From CAG-791 sp045130475 (GTDB taxonomy: Bacteria; Bacillota; Clostridia; Lachnospirales; Lachnospiraceae), in NCBI GenBank assembly GCA_045130475.1, contig JBGUPU010000063.1:1-64000 (forward strand): 64,000 nt of DNA. Direction: 5' to 3'. Position 1 is the first letter of the stretch. The number at the start of each line of letters is the position of its first letter. The position numbers were made by a program, and so were the translations under genes. Positions 1 to 9,005 of the stretch are shown piece by piece. The notes beneath the pieces were generated by a model. That model saw only the letters and a program-made list of their open reading frames with translations. It had not been told where the DNA came from and did no database searches.

Positions 1-669
1 AAGGGTGATGGTCATGGCGAAAGCGTCCTTGCCGAGTTTCTTGCGGATCAGCTCTGTGCCGGCCAGCATGTTGCTCCACTGGTCGTCGCCGCCGAACTGC
101 ATGTTACAGCCGTATTTCTGGTACAGGCACAGGAAATCGTATGCCTGCATGATCATGTAGTTGAATTCAAGGAAGGAGAGGCCCTTCTCCATTCTCTGCT
201 CGTAGCATCTGGCGCGGAGCATGTTGTTGACGGAAAAATGCACGCCGATATCACGGATGAACTCGATATAGTTGAGGTCGCGCAGCCAGTCGGCATTGTT
301 GACCATCATTGCCTTGTCGGGTCCGAATTCAATGAAACGGCTCATCTGCTTCTTAAAGCACTCGCAGTTGTGGTCGATCATCTCGACAGTCATCATGGAG
401 CGGAGGTCCTGTCTGCCGGAAGGGTCTCCGATCATGCCTGTGCCGCCGCCGACCAGGGCGATCGGCTTGTTTCCCGCCTCCTGAAGACGTTTCATGAGCA
501 GCAGCGCCATAAAGTGACCGACATGAAGAGAATCCGCAGTGGGATCGAAGCCGATATAGAAGGTCGCCTTGCCGTTGTTGACAAGATCGCGGATCTGCGC
601 CTCGTCTGTCAGCTGAGCCAGGAGTCCCCTGGCCTGCAGTTCCTCATAGATTTGCATATTTTTTTCCAT
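1..669 (-). CDS. tyrS: Tyrosyl-tRNA synthetase, N-terminal part (3' end outside window)
   Basis: Class I aminoacyl-tRNA synthetase that charges tRNA-Tyr with tyrosine in the cytoplasm. The 223 visible codons cover the Rossmann-fold catalytic domain. The class I signature appears as HVGH within FYIGFDPTADSLHVGH, and GGGTGMIGDPSGR and the tyrosine-site segment FGGDDQWSN follow. The gene runs off the left edge, so the KMSKS loop and the S4-like C-terminal domain are not seen. The ATG at 669 gives MEKNMQIYEEL; AAGGAG lies about 14 bases upstream, a little far. It follows plsY by 59 bases on the same strand, too short a gap for a T-box leader. The product assignment is very secure. Confidence 0.96.
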   Translation of the reverse strand, partial: MEKNMQIYEELQARGLLAQLTDEAQIRDLVNNGKATFYIGFDPTADSLHVGHFMALLLMKRLQEAGNKPIALVGGGTGMIGDPSGRQDLRSMMTVEMIDHNCECFKKQMSRFIEFGPDKAMMVNNADWLRDLNYIEFIRDIGVHFSVNNMLRARCYEQRMEKGLSFLEFNYMIMQAYDFLCLYQKYGCNMQFGGDDQWSNMLAGTELIRKKLGKDAFAMTITL

Positions 670-728
670 CGGTGAATGTGTTCTCCTTTTACTTCTGTCT
701 GTACGTTCTGAATGTATCAATGGTTATT

Positions 729-1409
729 CTATTTTTTGAGATCAATCTGCTCGGAATTGCGCTTGAAAATATAAGTCTTCCTCTCTGTGCCTGTCAGGAG
801 CCTGCCGATATTGGCGCGGTGCCTGTACCAGGCCATTGCAGTCAGGAAGCCCTGGATCACGATTATCTCGACGAGCATGGCTCCGGAGACACCGAAAACT
901 CCCATCTTTCCCTCAATGACAAGCTGTATGAACAGTCCCAGGTAGAGGAGAAGGGATCCAAGGGAAACATATTTCGTTGTCAGATAGGGCACGAAAAACA
1001 GGAGGATTCCCACCGGAATAAAGCTCCAGTGAAAACCGAACACGTAGCCCGCCATGACCGCAACGCCCTTTCCGCCCTTGAAATTCATGTAGAAGGGATA
1101 GTCATGTCCCAGGACAACGCCGGCAAATGTCCAGGTCTTAAGCAGATAGACTGCTTCGGGGTGGGACTTGCCGAACAGAAAGCCCACGAGCAGCAGAGCG
1201 AGAAGGCTCTTGATCATATCTCCCAGAAAAACAATGAGGCCGGCCTTTGTGCCCAGTATACGCATGGCATTCGTCGTTCCGGCATTCCCGCTTCCATATT
1301 CGCGGATATCGATTCCTTTGCTCCTGCCGAGGATATATGCTGTCTGAAATATACCGAATGCGTAACCAATAACCAGGCAAACGAGCCGCAGCACTAACAG
1401 CTGATTCAT
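729..1409 (-). CDS. plsY: Acyl-phosphate:glycerol-3-phosphate acyltransferase PlsY
   Basis: Membrane enzyme that moves the acyl group from acyl-phosphate (made by PlsX) to glycerol-3-phosphate, giving lysophosphatidic acid, the first step of phospholipid synthesis. The 226-residue protein is hydrophobic with about six membrane spans. It carries the family motifs: GSGNAGTTN near residue 40 and GHDYPFYMNFKGGKGVA near residues 101-117. It lies 26 bases downstream of der, an arrangement common in Bacillota. Its partner gene plsX is in the same window at 30049-31080. Length fits the family. Confidence 0.95.
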   Translation of the reverse strand: MNQLLVLRLVCLVIGYAFGIFQTAYILGRSKGIDIREYGSGNAGTTNAMRILGTKAGLIVFLGDMIKSLLALLLVGFLFGKSHPEAVYLLKTWTFAGVVLGHDYPFYMNFKGGKGVAVMAGYVFGFHWSFIPVGILLFFVPYLTTKYVSLGSLLLYLGLFIQLVIEGKMGVFGVSGAMLVEIIVIQGFLTAMAWYRHRANIGRLLTGTERKTYIFKRNSEQIDLKK

Positions 1410-1435
1410 AAAATACCTCCATATTTACAATCGCT

Positions 1436-2773
1436 TTATTTCTTTTCCGTGCGTTCCCGTATAATGAACCGGAGAGGTGTCCCTCGGAAGCCGAAGGCAT
1501 CCCGGATCCGGTTTTCGATATAGCGCTGATAAGAAAAGTGCATCAGCTTTTTGTCATTGACAAAGAGGACAAAAGTGGGCGGGCAGACGCCTGCCTGGGT
1601 TCCGTAATAGATGCGGAGCGCTTTTCCCTTGTCGGAAGGCGGCTGCTGCATGATGCAGGCCTCCGCGATGATCTCATTGAGTACACCGGTCTGGATGCGC
1701 AGATTCTGGTTGTCATGCACCATGTCGATCATATCATAGAGCTTGATCAGCCGCTGTCCTGTCTCGGCGGAGATAAACATGAGCTCCGCGTAGTTCAGGA
1801 AGGACAGAACCTGACGCACCTTGTTGGTAAATTCCTTCATGGTGCTGTTGTCCTTCTCGACCAGATCCCACTTGTTCACAGCAATGATGACCGCCTTGCC
1901 GCGCTCATGGGCTATCCCCGCGATCTTGGCATCCTGCTCCGTGACACCCTCGGAGGCATCAATGACCAGAACTGTGATATCAGCGCGCTCGATCGCGCCG
2001 ACACTGCGGGCGATCATGTAGTGCTCGAGATTCTCCTTGATCTTGTTCCTGCGGCGGATTCCTGCCGTATCAATGAAAACATACTCCTTGCCGTGATATA
2101 CGATGCGGGTGTCGATCGCGTCACGTGTCGTGCCCGCAATATCGGATACGATCACCCGGTTCTGGCCGATCAGACGGTTGATGATAGAGGACTTGCCTAC
2201 ATTGGGCTTCCCGACGATGGCAATCCGAACCGCGTCATCCTCTTCGTCCTCAGCGGAATCATCGGGAAAAAATTTGATCATCTCATCGAGCATATCGCCG
2301 ATGCCGGTGCGGTTGGCGCCGGAAATGGGCCAGGGATCGCCGATTCCCAGATTATAGAATTCGTAGATATCCGCCATCATTTTGGACGGGTTGTCCACCT
2401 TGTTGACCACCAGGACGACGGGCTTGCCCGATCGCCTGAGCATGTCGGCGACTTTGTTGTCCGAATCCACCATACCGGTGGACCGGTCGACCATGAAAAG
2501 GATCACATCCGCCATGTCGATGGCCAGCTGTGCCTGCTCGCGCATCTGGGACAGGATGATATCCTTTGAATCCGGCTCAATACCGCCGGTATCGATCAGT
2601 GTAAAATCTTTATCCAGCCAGCTGCAGTCAGCGTAGATCCTGTCTCGCGTGACGCCGGGCGTATCTTCGACGATCGAGATCCGTCTGCCGGCAAGCACAT
2701 TGAAGAGTGTGGACTTTCCCACATTCGGCCTGCCGACGACTGCCACGATCGCCTTCCTTTTCCTTTTTGCCAT
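1436..2773 (-). CDS. der: Ribosome biogenesis GTPase Der (EngA)
   Basis: Essential double GTPase that acts in 50S ribosomal subunit assembly. Two G domains stand in tandem: the first has the P-loop GRPNVGKST (residues 14-22), the DTGG switch and NKVD; the second has GKPNVGKSS near residue 188, DTAGIRRR and NKWD. The C-terminal ~100 residues form the KH-like domain. Between the G domains is an acidic linker (DDSAEDEEDDA). The length of 445 residues is typical. It probably shares a transcript with the downstream plsY. Confidence 0.97.
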   Translation of the reverse strand: MAKRKRKAIVAVVGRPNVGKSTLFNVLAGRRISIVEDTPGVTRDRIYADCSWLDKDFTLIDTGGIEPDSKDIILSQMREQAQLAIDMADVILFMVDRSTGMVDSDNKVADMLRRSGKPVVLVVNKVDNPSKMMADIYEFYNLGIGDPWPISGANRTGIGDMLDEMIKFFPDDSAEDEEDDAVRIAIVGKPNVGKSSIINRLIGQNRVIVSDIAGTTRDAIDTRIVYHGKEYVFIDTAGIRRRNKIKENLEHYMIARSVGAIERADITVLVIDASEGVTEQDAKIAGIAHERGKAVIIAVNKWDLVEKDNSTMKEFTNKVRQVLSFLNYAELMFISAETGQRLIKLYDMIDMVHDNQNLRIQTGVLNEIIAEACIMQQPPSDKGKALRIYYGTQAGVCPPTFVLFVNDKKLMHFSYQRYIENRIRDAFGFRGTPLRFIIRERTEKK

Positions 2774-2940
2774 AGATTATCTGATCCTTTCCGAAAAGAC
2801 GTTCTTTTCATTGTATCCGAGAAAGCCTTACATGGCAAGTAAAAAAGTCCTGCACCTGATGGAGGGAAAGAGAGGATACCGCTGTTCACATCCTCCCGGG
2901 AGCGGACGGATCCTGCAAAGGAACAGGACAATTAATTCAA

Positions 2941-2972
2941 CCCCCGATGCGGGCATCTGTCCGTTTCGGGGG
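2941..2972 (-). terminator. Possible terminator hairpin after prs
   Basis: An imperfect inverted repeat, CCCCGA..CGG paired with CCG..TCGGGG, sits about 30 bases past the prs stop. The T-rich tract on the minus side is weak (TTGAATTAATTG), so this is a tentative call. Confidence 0.35.
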
Positions 2973-3004
2973 CTGCAAATATCTGTAATGAACTATCCGG
3001 CGCG

Positions 3005-4234
3005 TTATTCCGCGGATGATGTACCTGCACTCTCGAGGGATTTTCTCTCCCTGGCGTTGTAGGCAGTGAGGATCTCACGGATCTTCTCTGTCTGAACTTT
3101 GATCCCGGAGATCGATGCATCATGGTTGAAGTGATTGATGATCGTCGCCATGTATTTGCTCATATCCGCCATCGCGAAGTAAGGTCTGTTGATCAGTTCC
3201 TCGGGCAGGTAGGTGAGGTTGGTGGTGACCAGCTTGTCAAACCAGCCCTCTTCATAGGCCTTGTCAAAGGCTTCGAGGCCGTCCGTGAACAGACCGAAGG
3301 TCGTGCAGATGAAGACGCGTCCCGCGTGCATGTGCTCCTTGAGCTGACGGGAGGTGTCCAGCATACTGCCGCCGGAGGAGATCATATCGTCGATAATGAT
3401 CGCATCCTTGCCGTCGAGCTTTGTCCCCAGAAACTCATGTGCGACGATGGGATTCTTTCCGCCCACGATCCGGGAATAATCGCGGCGCTTGTAGAACATA
3501 CCGGTATCCGCACCGATCACGTTGGCAAAATAGACCGTCCTGTCGAGCGCTCCCTCATCCGGGCTGATGACAACGACATGGTCCTTGTCGACCCGAAGGT
3601 CATCAACGGTGTCGAGCAGAGCGTTGAGGAACTGGTAGGGGGATACAAAGTTGTCAAAGTTATCCAGAGGCGCTACACTGGCAATCCTGGGGTCGTGCGC
3701 ATCAAAGGTGATAAAATTGTTGACACCCATATCGAAGAGCTCTTTGAGCATCAGGGCTGCATCGAGAGATTCCCGGGAGCTGCGGTGATGCTGACGTCCC
3801 TCATAGAGGAAAGGCATAATGACCGTGATCCGGCGGGCCTTGCCCTGAATCGCGGCGATCACTCTCTTGAGGTCCTGGAAATGGTCGTCCGGAGACATAT
3901 GGTTGATGAAGCCGTTCATCTTGTAGGTGACGGTCCAGTTCATGACATCGACCAGTATGAAGACATCTTTACCTCGGGCTGATTCCTGCAGAACTGCCCT
4001 GCCCTCTCCGGTCCGGAAACGTTCCAGTCCGACCTTCATCAGATAGCTTTCCTGATAATAATCGTCGTGATAGGGAATTGTTTCTGTCTCACCTTCGGCC
4101 GGTCTGCGGAATGACGAGATATAGGCACTCACTTTCTCTCCCATCTCTTTCGCAGAGGGAAGTGCGATGATCGCGAGCGGTGCAACGGGAAGATGCCTCT
4201 CTAACTGTTTATTGAGTGAACTTTCTGAAGCCAT
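3005..4234 (-). CDS. prs: Ribose-phosphate pyrophosphokinase (long, divergent type)
   Basis: Makes phosphoribosyl pyrophosphate from ribose-5-phosphate and ATP for nucleotide, histidine and tryptophan synthesis. The PRPP-binding loop is clear as IIIDDMISSGGSM, and the FDAHDPR segment matches the ribose-phosphate side of the site. At 409 residues it is longer than the usual ~315, with an extended N-terminus and insertions, a form I associate with Clostridia. The ATG at 4234 is chosen because GGAGAAGGAG lies just upstream; the frame stays open 43 codons further up without a comparable site. A promoter lies at 4331-4359. The gene follows the rnhB-yraN fusion. Confidence 0.88.
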   Translation of the reverse strand: MASESSLNKQLERHLPVAPLAIIALPSAKEMGEKVSAYISSFRRPAEGETETIPYHDDYYQESYLMKVGLERFRTGEGRAVLQESARGKDVFILVDVMNWTVTYKMNGFINHMSPDDHFQDLKRVIAAIQGKARRITVIMPFLYEGRQHHRSSRESLDAALMLKELFDMGVNNFITFDAHDPRIASVAPLDNFDNFVSPYQFLNALLDTVDDLRVDKDHVVVISPDEGALDRTVYFANVIGADTGMFYKRRDYSRIVGGKNPIVAHEFLGTKLDGKDAIIIDDMISSGGSMLDTSRQLKEHMHAGRVFICTTFGLFTDGLEAFDKAYEEGWFDKLVTTNLTYLPEELINRPYFAMADMSKYMATIINHFNHDASISGIKVQTEKIREILTAYNARERKSLESAGTSSAE

Positions 4235-4330
4235 GGCTCTCCTTCTCCGGCATGCAGCGGGCAATGCCGGTCTGTTTATACATTTATACAAAAGAATACG
4301 CAGGAAACAGTACTGATCCAAGACAAAGTA

Positions 4331-4359
4331 ATCATAACGTTTACAAACATAAAGCGCAA
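4331..4359 (-). promoter_or_regulatory. Likely promoter of prs
   Basis: On the minus strand TTGCGC (-35) and TATGAT (-10) are separated by 17 bases, about 100 bases before the prs ATG. The spacer contains the palindrome GTTTGTAAAC. Confidence 0.5.
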
Positions 4360-4369
4360 GCACAAAATC

Positions 4370-5494
4370 TCAGCGGACAAAGGAGAACGCGTCACGGATG
4401 TGGCGTATGCTTTTGTCTGTCACGGAGATCACATCAAAGCGAACGGGAATCTGTGTACCCCGTCCTGTCTGATGCAGATAATAAAGAGCCGTGCGGCAGA
4501 TCCTGCGCTGTTTATCGGCGGTGACGGCCTCTTCGGGCTCCCCGTATCTGCTGCTCCTGCGGTATTTTACTTCAACAAACACAAGCACGCCGTCTTCTTC
4601 GGCAATGATGTCGATCTCGCCGTCCCGGTCTCGGAAATTCCGGGCCAGGATCTTCACCCCTTTTTTCTCAAGAAAACGGACCGCCTCTTCTTCGCCGTAT
4701 CTTCCGGTCTCGCGCCCTGAGGGGAATTCCGCCAAAGCAGGCTCTTCCGCCTCCAAGGCCGCAGCTCCGTCTGACTGCGGTGTCTCTGCCGCTTTCCCGC
4801 TGAAGGCCGCAGACTCCGGGTGGGCAGCCAGGATCTTCTCCAGAAAGCTTCTGCGGTGGATGGGGCAGGGACCGTACTCCACAATTGCATTGCAGTGGGT
4901 TTTTGTGCCGTATCCCTTGTGTGCCGCAAAGCCATAGACAGGATATTTTTCATCCATTTCTTTCATATAAGTATCTCTGGTGACCTTGGCGAGGATACTG
5001 GCCGCAGCGATGGAGATGCATTTGGCATCACCCTTTATGACGGGCACCTGCAGGATGTCCACTCCGGGGATGGTCACGGCGTCATTGACGAGGACATCCG
5101 GTCGCACAGAGAGCTGTCCGACCGCTTTGCGCATGGCTTCATAAGTAGCCTGAAGGATATTGATCTCGTCGATCCTCTCGGGGGGAACCATGACGACAGC
5201 CCATGCCAGAGCCTTTTCTTTGATCTGTTCAAACAGCACTTGACGGCGCTTTTCCGTGACCTTTTTGGAGTCATTCAGATAGGGAAGCAGAAGGTCCCCG
5301 GGCAGAATGACCGCTGCGGCGGCAACCGGTCCCGCCAGGGGCCCCCGTCCAGCCTCATCAATCCCGCAGATACAGCCGTGTCCGCCCGCACGGCGCACAG
5401 CCTCCAGCTCATAATCGCGCATCTTTTGTACCCGCGCAAGTTCCGCTGCCATGCGCGCCTCTCTCTTTAGCTGCGCTGTCTCCTTTTGTGTCAT
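4370..5494 (-). CDS. rnhB: Ribonuclease HII fused to a YraN/UPF0102 nuclease-like domain
   Basis: The N-terminal ~225 residues are RNase HII, which removes ribonucleotides from DNA-RNA hybrids: CICGIDEAGRGPLAGPV near residues 40-56 holds the catalytic Asp-Glu, VNDAV the next acidic residue, and SIAAASILAKVTRD follows. After a linker of about 50 residues, the C-terminal ~110 residues are a UPF0102 (YraN) domain with the restriction-endonuclease-like pattern GEIDIIAEEDGVLVFVEVK. In many bacteria rnhB and yraN are separate neighbouring genes. The ATG at 5494 is preferred because GGGGGTGAG is correctly placed; a GTG at 5503 is also in frame. The rbgA neighbour upstream is the usual partner. Confidence 0.93.
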   Translation of the reverse strand: MTQKETAQLKREARMAAELARVQKMRDYELEAVRRAGGHGCICGIDEAGRGPLAGPVAAAAVILPGDLLLPYLNDSKKVTEKRRQVLFEQIKEKALAWAVVMVPPERIDEINILQATYEAMRKAVGQLSVRPDVLVNDAVTIPGVDILQVPVIKGDAKCISIAAASILAKVTRDTYMKEMDEKYPVYGFAAHKGYGTKTHCNAIVEYGPCPIHRRSFLEKILAAHPESAAFSGKAAETPQSDGAAALEAEEPALAEFPSGRETGRYGEEEAVRFLEKKGVKILARNFRDRDGEIDIIAEEDGVLVFVEVKYRRSSRYGEPEEAVTADKQRRICRTALYYLHQTGRGTQIPVRFDVISVTDKSIRHIRDAFSFVR

Positions 5495-5560
5495 TCGTCT
5501 CACCCCCGGCTTTTGAGAGGCTCTGTCCGCCTCTGGATTACTTCTGTCCCTATGCAGAGA

Positions 5561-6763
5561 TCACCGTCTTTTCCGGCTGTCGCTTCTGTCTCTTGATCTC
5601 CGGTTTTCTCCTGCGCCGCCGCTCCTTGGGCCGCGGGAGTTCTCCCGGCTTCTGCCGCTCTTCGAACCGCTGCCTTCGCTGTCTTTTCTGCCCGCTGTAC
5701 GGCTCCGGCCGTACTCCCTGCGGGAGGATCCGCGGGTGCTGTCCCCGTCTTTTGCTGCCGCCGGACGGGCATATTTACCGGCTTTTGCAGCCTTCCTGTG
5801 GGCGTTTTCCTTTTCCTTCTCTTTCTCAAGCTCCCTGGCTTCGGTAAAGGCAAGTCTCTCTTTCTCCATCTGCTCCGCATCCTGCAGTCTGTCCAGGGAA
5901 ATGCGGCCGATCCTGCCGTTTTTGCAGTCGTCGATCAACATGGCCGCTGCCCGGTCTGTATCGGGTTCTCCGCCCTTAACCAGAAGGCCGCGGGCGCGGG
6001 CGATCCTGACAAGAAGGCTGTATCCGGGCAGAAGCATAGCATCGGCTTCTTCTTCTGCAGGAGACTTTTCCACCGGCTCTGCACTCAGGTATCTCGCCTG
6101 CAGAGCACCGGGATATTCCTTTTCCAGATATCCGATCAGCCAGACCGCGAGCTCCTGTTTATCCAGGATCTCGTCACGGATCGCTCCGACCAGGGCAAGG
6201 CGCATTCCGATCAGCTGATTATCAAATTTGGGCCACAGGATTCCGGGTGTGTCGAGAAGCTCTACATCTCCGCCCAGACGGATCCACTGTTTGCCGCGCG
6301 TGACGCCCGGTTTGTTTCCCGTCTTAGTACTTGCCCTGCCGGCAAATGAATTGATGAAGGTGGATTTTCCTACATTGGGAATACCCGCCACCATTGCGCG
6401 CAGGGGCCTTCCGACAATTCCCCGCGCCCGGTCTCTGGCAGTCTTCTCACGCCCGGCTTCCAGTACATAGCGGCGGACAAGGTCTCCGGCTTTGCGCTCG
6501 CGCGCGTCAACCGCTACGGCCAGAATCCCTTTTTCGCGGAAATACTCCGTAAACTCCTCCGTCCTGGCCGGATCCGCCAGATCCGCCTTGCACAGGAGAA
6601 CAACGCGTCCCTTTCCCGCACACAGCGCATCGATATCCGGATTGCGGCTGCTCAGCGGGATCCTGGCATCTACAAGCTCTATTACCAGATCAACAAGACG
6701 GATGTTTTCCTCCATCATCCGCCTGGCCTTTGTCATATGTCCGGGATACCACTGTACATCCAT
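5561..6763 (-). CDS. rbgA: Ribosome biogenesis GTPase RbgA (YlqF) with a basic tail
   Basis: Circularly permuted GTPase needed for late 50S assembly. The family opening MDVQWYPGHMTKARRMM fixes the start at the ATG at 6763, preceded by AGGAGAGAGG. The G motifs are in permuted order: CKADL (G4) comes before GIPNVGKST (G1) and DTPG (G3). The ANTAR-like C-terminal helical domain ends near residue 300. The last ~95 residues are unusual: a run of EKEKEKEN followed by a low-complexity Arg/Ser/Gly tail that is not part of the normal ~285-residue family and may bind RNA. It sits between rplS and rnhB, as in Bacillus. Confidence 0.93.
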   Translation of the reverse strand: MDVQWYPGHMTKARRMMEENIRLVDLVIELVDARIPLSSRNPDIDALCAGKGRVVLLCKADLADPARTEEFTEYFREKGILAVAVDARERKAGDLVRRYVLEAGREKTARDRARGIVGRPLRAMVAGIPNVGKSTFINSFAGRASTKTGNKPGVTRGKQWIRLGGDVELLDTPGILWPKFDNQLIGMRLALVGAIRDEILDKQELAVWLIGYLEKEYPGALQARYLSAEPVEKSPAEEEADAMLLPGYSLLVRIARARGLLVKGGEPDTDRAAAMLIDDCKNGRIGRISLDRLQDAEQMEKERLAFTEARELEKEKEKENAHRKAAKAGKYARPAAAKDGDSTRGSSRREYGRSRTAGRKDSEGSGSKSGRSRENSRGPRSGGAGENRRSRDRSDSRKRR

Positions 6764-6820
6764 ATCCTCTCTCCTGCTCTGAAAAGTGAAAAAAATCCGA
6801 AACTGGAAAACAATAAAGAA

Positions 6821-6852
6821 AGAGTGCCGCACCTGAAACGGCACGGCACTCT
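6821..6852 (-). terminator. Rho-independent terminator after rplS
   Basis: AGAGTGCCG pairs perfectly with CGGCACTCT across a 14-base loop. On the minus strand the T-rich stretch TTCTTTATTGTTTTCC follows. It lies about 80 bases past the rplS stop and before the rbgA start. Confidence 0.65.
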
Positions 6853-6933
6853 GATTGGTGACCATTGCTCGAAAATAATCGATCGGGAATATAGTAACCA
6901 TTCCTGTTTTTCTTAAACAAAAACAGCCGCTGA

Positions 6934-7296
6934 TTATTTCTTTCTGTCGTCGATTCTGGCTTTGACCTTCGCCTTCTTGCCGCTCAGGCCGCGAAGATAG
7001 AACAGTTTCGCCCTTCTGACTTTACCTCTGCGGACGACTTCAACAGCTTCCACGTTAGGGGAATGGATGGGCCATGTCTTCTCGACGCCGATACCGTTGG
7101 AGATTTTCCTGACAGTGAAGGTAGTCCTTGCACCGCCGCCCTGGATCTTGATGACTGTGCCTTCGAAGATCTGTACTCTCTCTCTGGCACCTTCCTTGAT
7201 GCGGTTGTGGACACGAACGGTGTCGCCGGTTGCGAACTGAGGAACCTCAGCCTTGAGCTGCTCTTTTTCCAGCTCTTTGATGATTTCGAAATTCAT
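6934..7296 (-). CDS. rplS: 50S ribosomal protein L19
   Basis: Ribosomal protein L19, at the interface of the 50S and 30S subunits. The 120-residue product opens MNFEIIKELEKEQLK and contains the L19 core GDTVRVHNRIKEG, FEGTVIKIQGGG and the basic end KAKVKARIDDRKK. The ATG at 7296 has GGAAAGGAG eight bases upstream; the frame is open 21 codons further without a site. In most Bacillota rplS directly follows trmD. Here ten kilobases of pel-type genes lie between them, and rplS has its own promoter at 7384-7412. Confidence 0.97.
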   Translation of the reverse strand: MNFEIIKELEKEQLKAEVPQFATGDTVRVHNRIKEGARERVQIFEGTVIKIQGGGARTTFTVRKISNGIGVEKTWPIHSPNVEAVEVVRRGKVRRAKLFYLRGLSGKKAKVKARIDDRKK

Positions 7297-7383
7297 AATG
7301 ATCTCCTTTCCACGCCGGACGTTCTTGCCTGCTCTGCTCCGGAAGCCCATGGATCCCAAGAGGATCTGCTCCCATCATCGCTC

Positions 7384-7412
7384 TGTATAAAGCGGATGCA
7401 AAATCATCCCAA
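7384..7412 (-). promoter_or_regulatory. Probable promoter of rplS
   Basis: Minus-strand TTGGGA and TATACA are separated by 17 bases, about 90 bases upstream of the rplS ATG. A separate promoter makes sense because rplS is cut off from trmD by the pel cluster. Confidence 0.5.
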
Positions 7413-7519
7413 CCTGTTGGCAGAGGACCGTCTTAAGTGAACAGAATGCGCAGCTTATGCCGCAAAATAAAAAGCAACGTTAATAAACTACCATATCCCG
7501 CCGGAATGCGCAATACTTT

Positions 7520-8959
7520 TTACCGCTTTTTTTTGAATCTGTATACTTTATGCAGGCCGTTTTTGTCCGGCAGCACCCCTTTCTGGGCAAGCGTGATATA
7601 TTCCGTATTTTCAGGATCGGTGATCGCGATCGCGACTGTATATCCTTTAAGAAGTTCCCGGGAATAAGGGACCGTGCCGGTGACGGTAATCTCCGCTCCC
7701 GGCAGCAGCTCGGAAAGCCGGAGGCCCAGTGTCTGTTCCCTGATGCACTCGCCGTCTGCAAAGACAAACATTTTCACAGGCCAGTCCCTATACATGGGAG
7801 CCGCGCCTATATTATCAAAGGTGAAATGAAACTCCAGCAAATCCGACAGAAAATCCACGGTCGTCTGCAGACGGCTCAGATACAGGCAGTATCCCATACT
7901 GCGCCGGATCATCTCACTGCCGTTGGTCTGCTGCTGTTTTTCATCGGGGCAGGAGGGACCGATAAAAGATACATGGCTGCTCCGGACCTGATCCAGGGTA
8001 TCGGAGAGTCTGTCCATCAAAAGCTCTTCCATAGGAATAGTCCCGGTAAGTCCGCCGCCGACAGGCGCATCAGCCCAGGCGGCTCTGCCACCAGTCCCTT
8101 GCTCTGAGGAATCCGTGTCGGCTGCACTTGTATCGACGCCGCTGACACTGCCCTTTTCCGCTGCCTGCTCCGGGACTGTCATCATATCCGCAGCCCATTT
8201 TCCGGCCGCCTGAGCGTCTCCCAGAACATCTTTCCATCTTCCGGTTTCAGGCCTGCTCCGGACACCGCTCCTGCTGTCAAGCAGCAGGATGTCGGGATCC
8301 TGCGAAAAGACCTCTTCGTACTGGGCTGCGTACTGTGCAAGTACATCCTCAGAGGGAGCCAGCTCCTGCGCCTCCTCTGCGGTCAGGCTCCAGTCGCCGT
8401 TCTGTCCGACAGACCCCATCTCCACAAAGGAAACAAAGTTGTCCTGTGCGCACCAGGATGCAAGTGCCTCCAGGGCTTTTCTGTGTGCTTTTATAAAGGA
8501 TTCATCCCCGTAGTCGGGCGCATACCCCTTTCCGGAGGCATCGTCGTAATCGATCCCGCGGGACTGCTCACACAGCCACTGGGGGACATCCCTGTGTGCC
8601 TCATCGGAAGGAATGTCGCTTACAAAGCGGAGGACCGCATGTTTTCCGCTCTTTTTGTACTCTTCGATGTGGTATTTTTCTGCCGTGCCGTCAATGTCAA
8701 ACACTCCGTTCTGCGGTTCCCATTCCGAAAAGGGCAGCATGATGAATACGAGATCCGTATCCGCGCAGGCCTTCTCCGACTCTGCAGGCGGAGCATAGCC
8801 CATGAGGGGGTTCTCAGGGACATTCTCAGCCGCATCATACAGGACGATGTCATAGAGCCGATAGCGTCCGGGCACAATATAAAACAATATTCCCGCGATC
8901 AGGATCACCTGCAGAGCGATCAGGATATAGGGAAGTTTTTTTCTGATAAATGGTTTCAT
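7520..8959 (-). CDS. DUF4832-type glycosidase-like membrane-anchored protein, last gene of pel cluster
   Basis: A 479-residue protein with an N-terminal signal anchor (residues 9-30) and an extracellular part resembling the DUF4874/DUF4832 group of TIM-barrel glycosidase-like proteins. Visible hallmarks are NPLMGYAPP, SEWEPQNGVFDIDG, PQWLCEQ and FVEMGSVGQNGDW, the last resembling the acid-containing GxxGxW strand of GH42-like barrels. A low-complexity Ser/Ala/Gly insertion lies near residues 265-300, and the C-terminal ~120 residues look like a beta-sandwich. It lies 46 bases downstream of pelG on the same strand, so I infer a role in trimming, binding or modifying the polymer. It is not one of the core Pel proteins I know. 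The substrate is unknown. Confidence 0.7.
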   Translation of the reverse strand: MKPFIRKKLPYILIALQVILIAGILFYIVPGRYRLYDIVLYDAAENVPENPLMGYAPPAESEKACADTDLVFIMLPFSEWEPQNGVFDIDGTAEKYHIEEYKKSGKHAVLRFVSDIPSDEAHRDVPQWLCEQSRGIDYDDASGKGYAPDYGDESFIKAHRKALEALASWCAQDNFVSFVEMGSVGQNGDWSLTAEEAQELAPSEDVLAQYAAQYEEVFSQDPDILLLDSRSGVRSRPETGRWKDVLGDAQAAGKWAADMMTVPEQAAEKGSVSGVDTSAADTDSSEQGTGGRAAWADAPVGGGLTGTIPMEELLMDRLSDTLDQVRSSHVSFIGPSCPDEKQQQTNGSEMIRRSMGYCLYLSRLQTTVDFLSDLLEFHFTFDNIGAAPMYRDWPVKMFVFADGECIREQTLGLRLSELLPGAEITVTGTVPYSRELLKGYTVAIAITDPENTEYITLAQKGVLPDKNGLHKVYRFKKKR

Positions 8960-9005
8960 ACAAAAAAATGCCTCGTCACATGCCGCAGCCGTCTATGCTG
9001 CACCA

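Noticed and set aside
670..728. T-box riboswitch before tyrS
   Set aside because: The gap to plsY is only 59 bases, too short for a T-box. None is seen before ilvA either.
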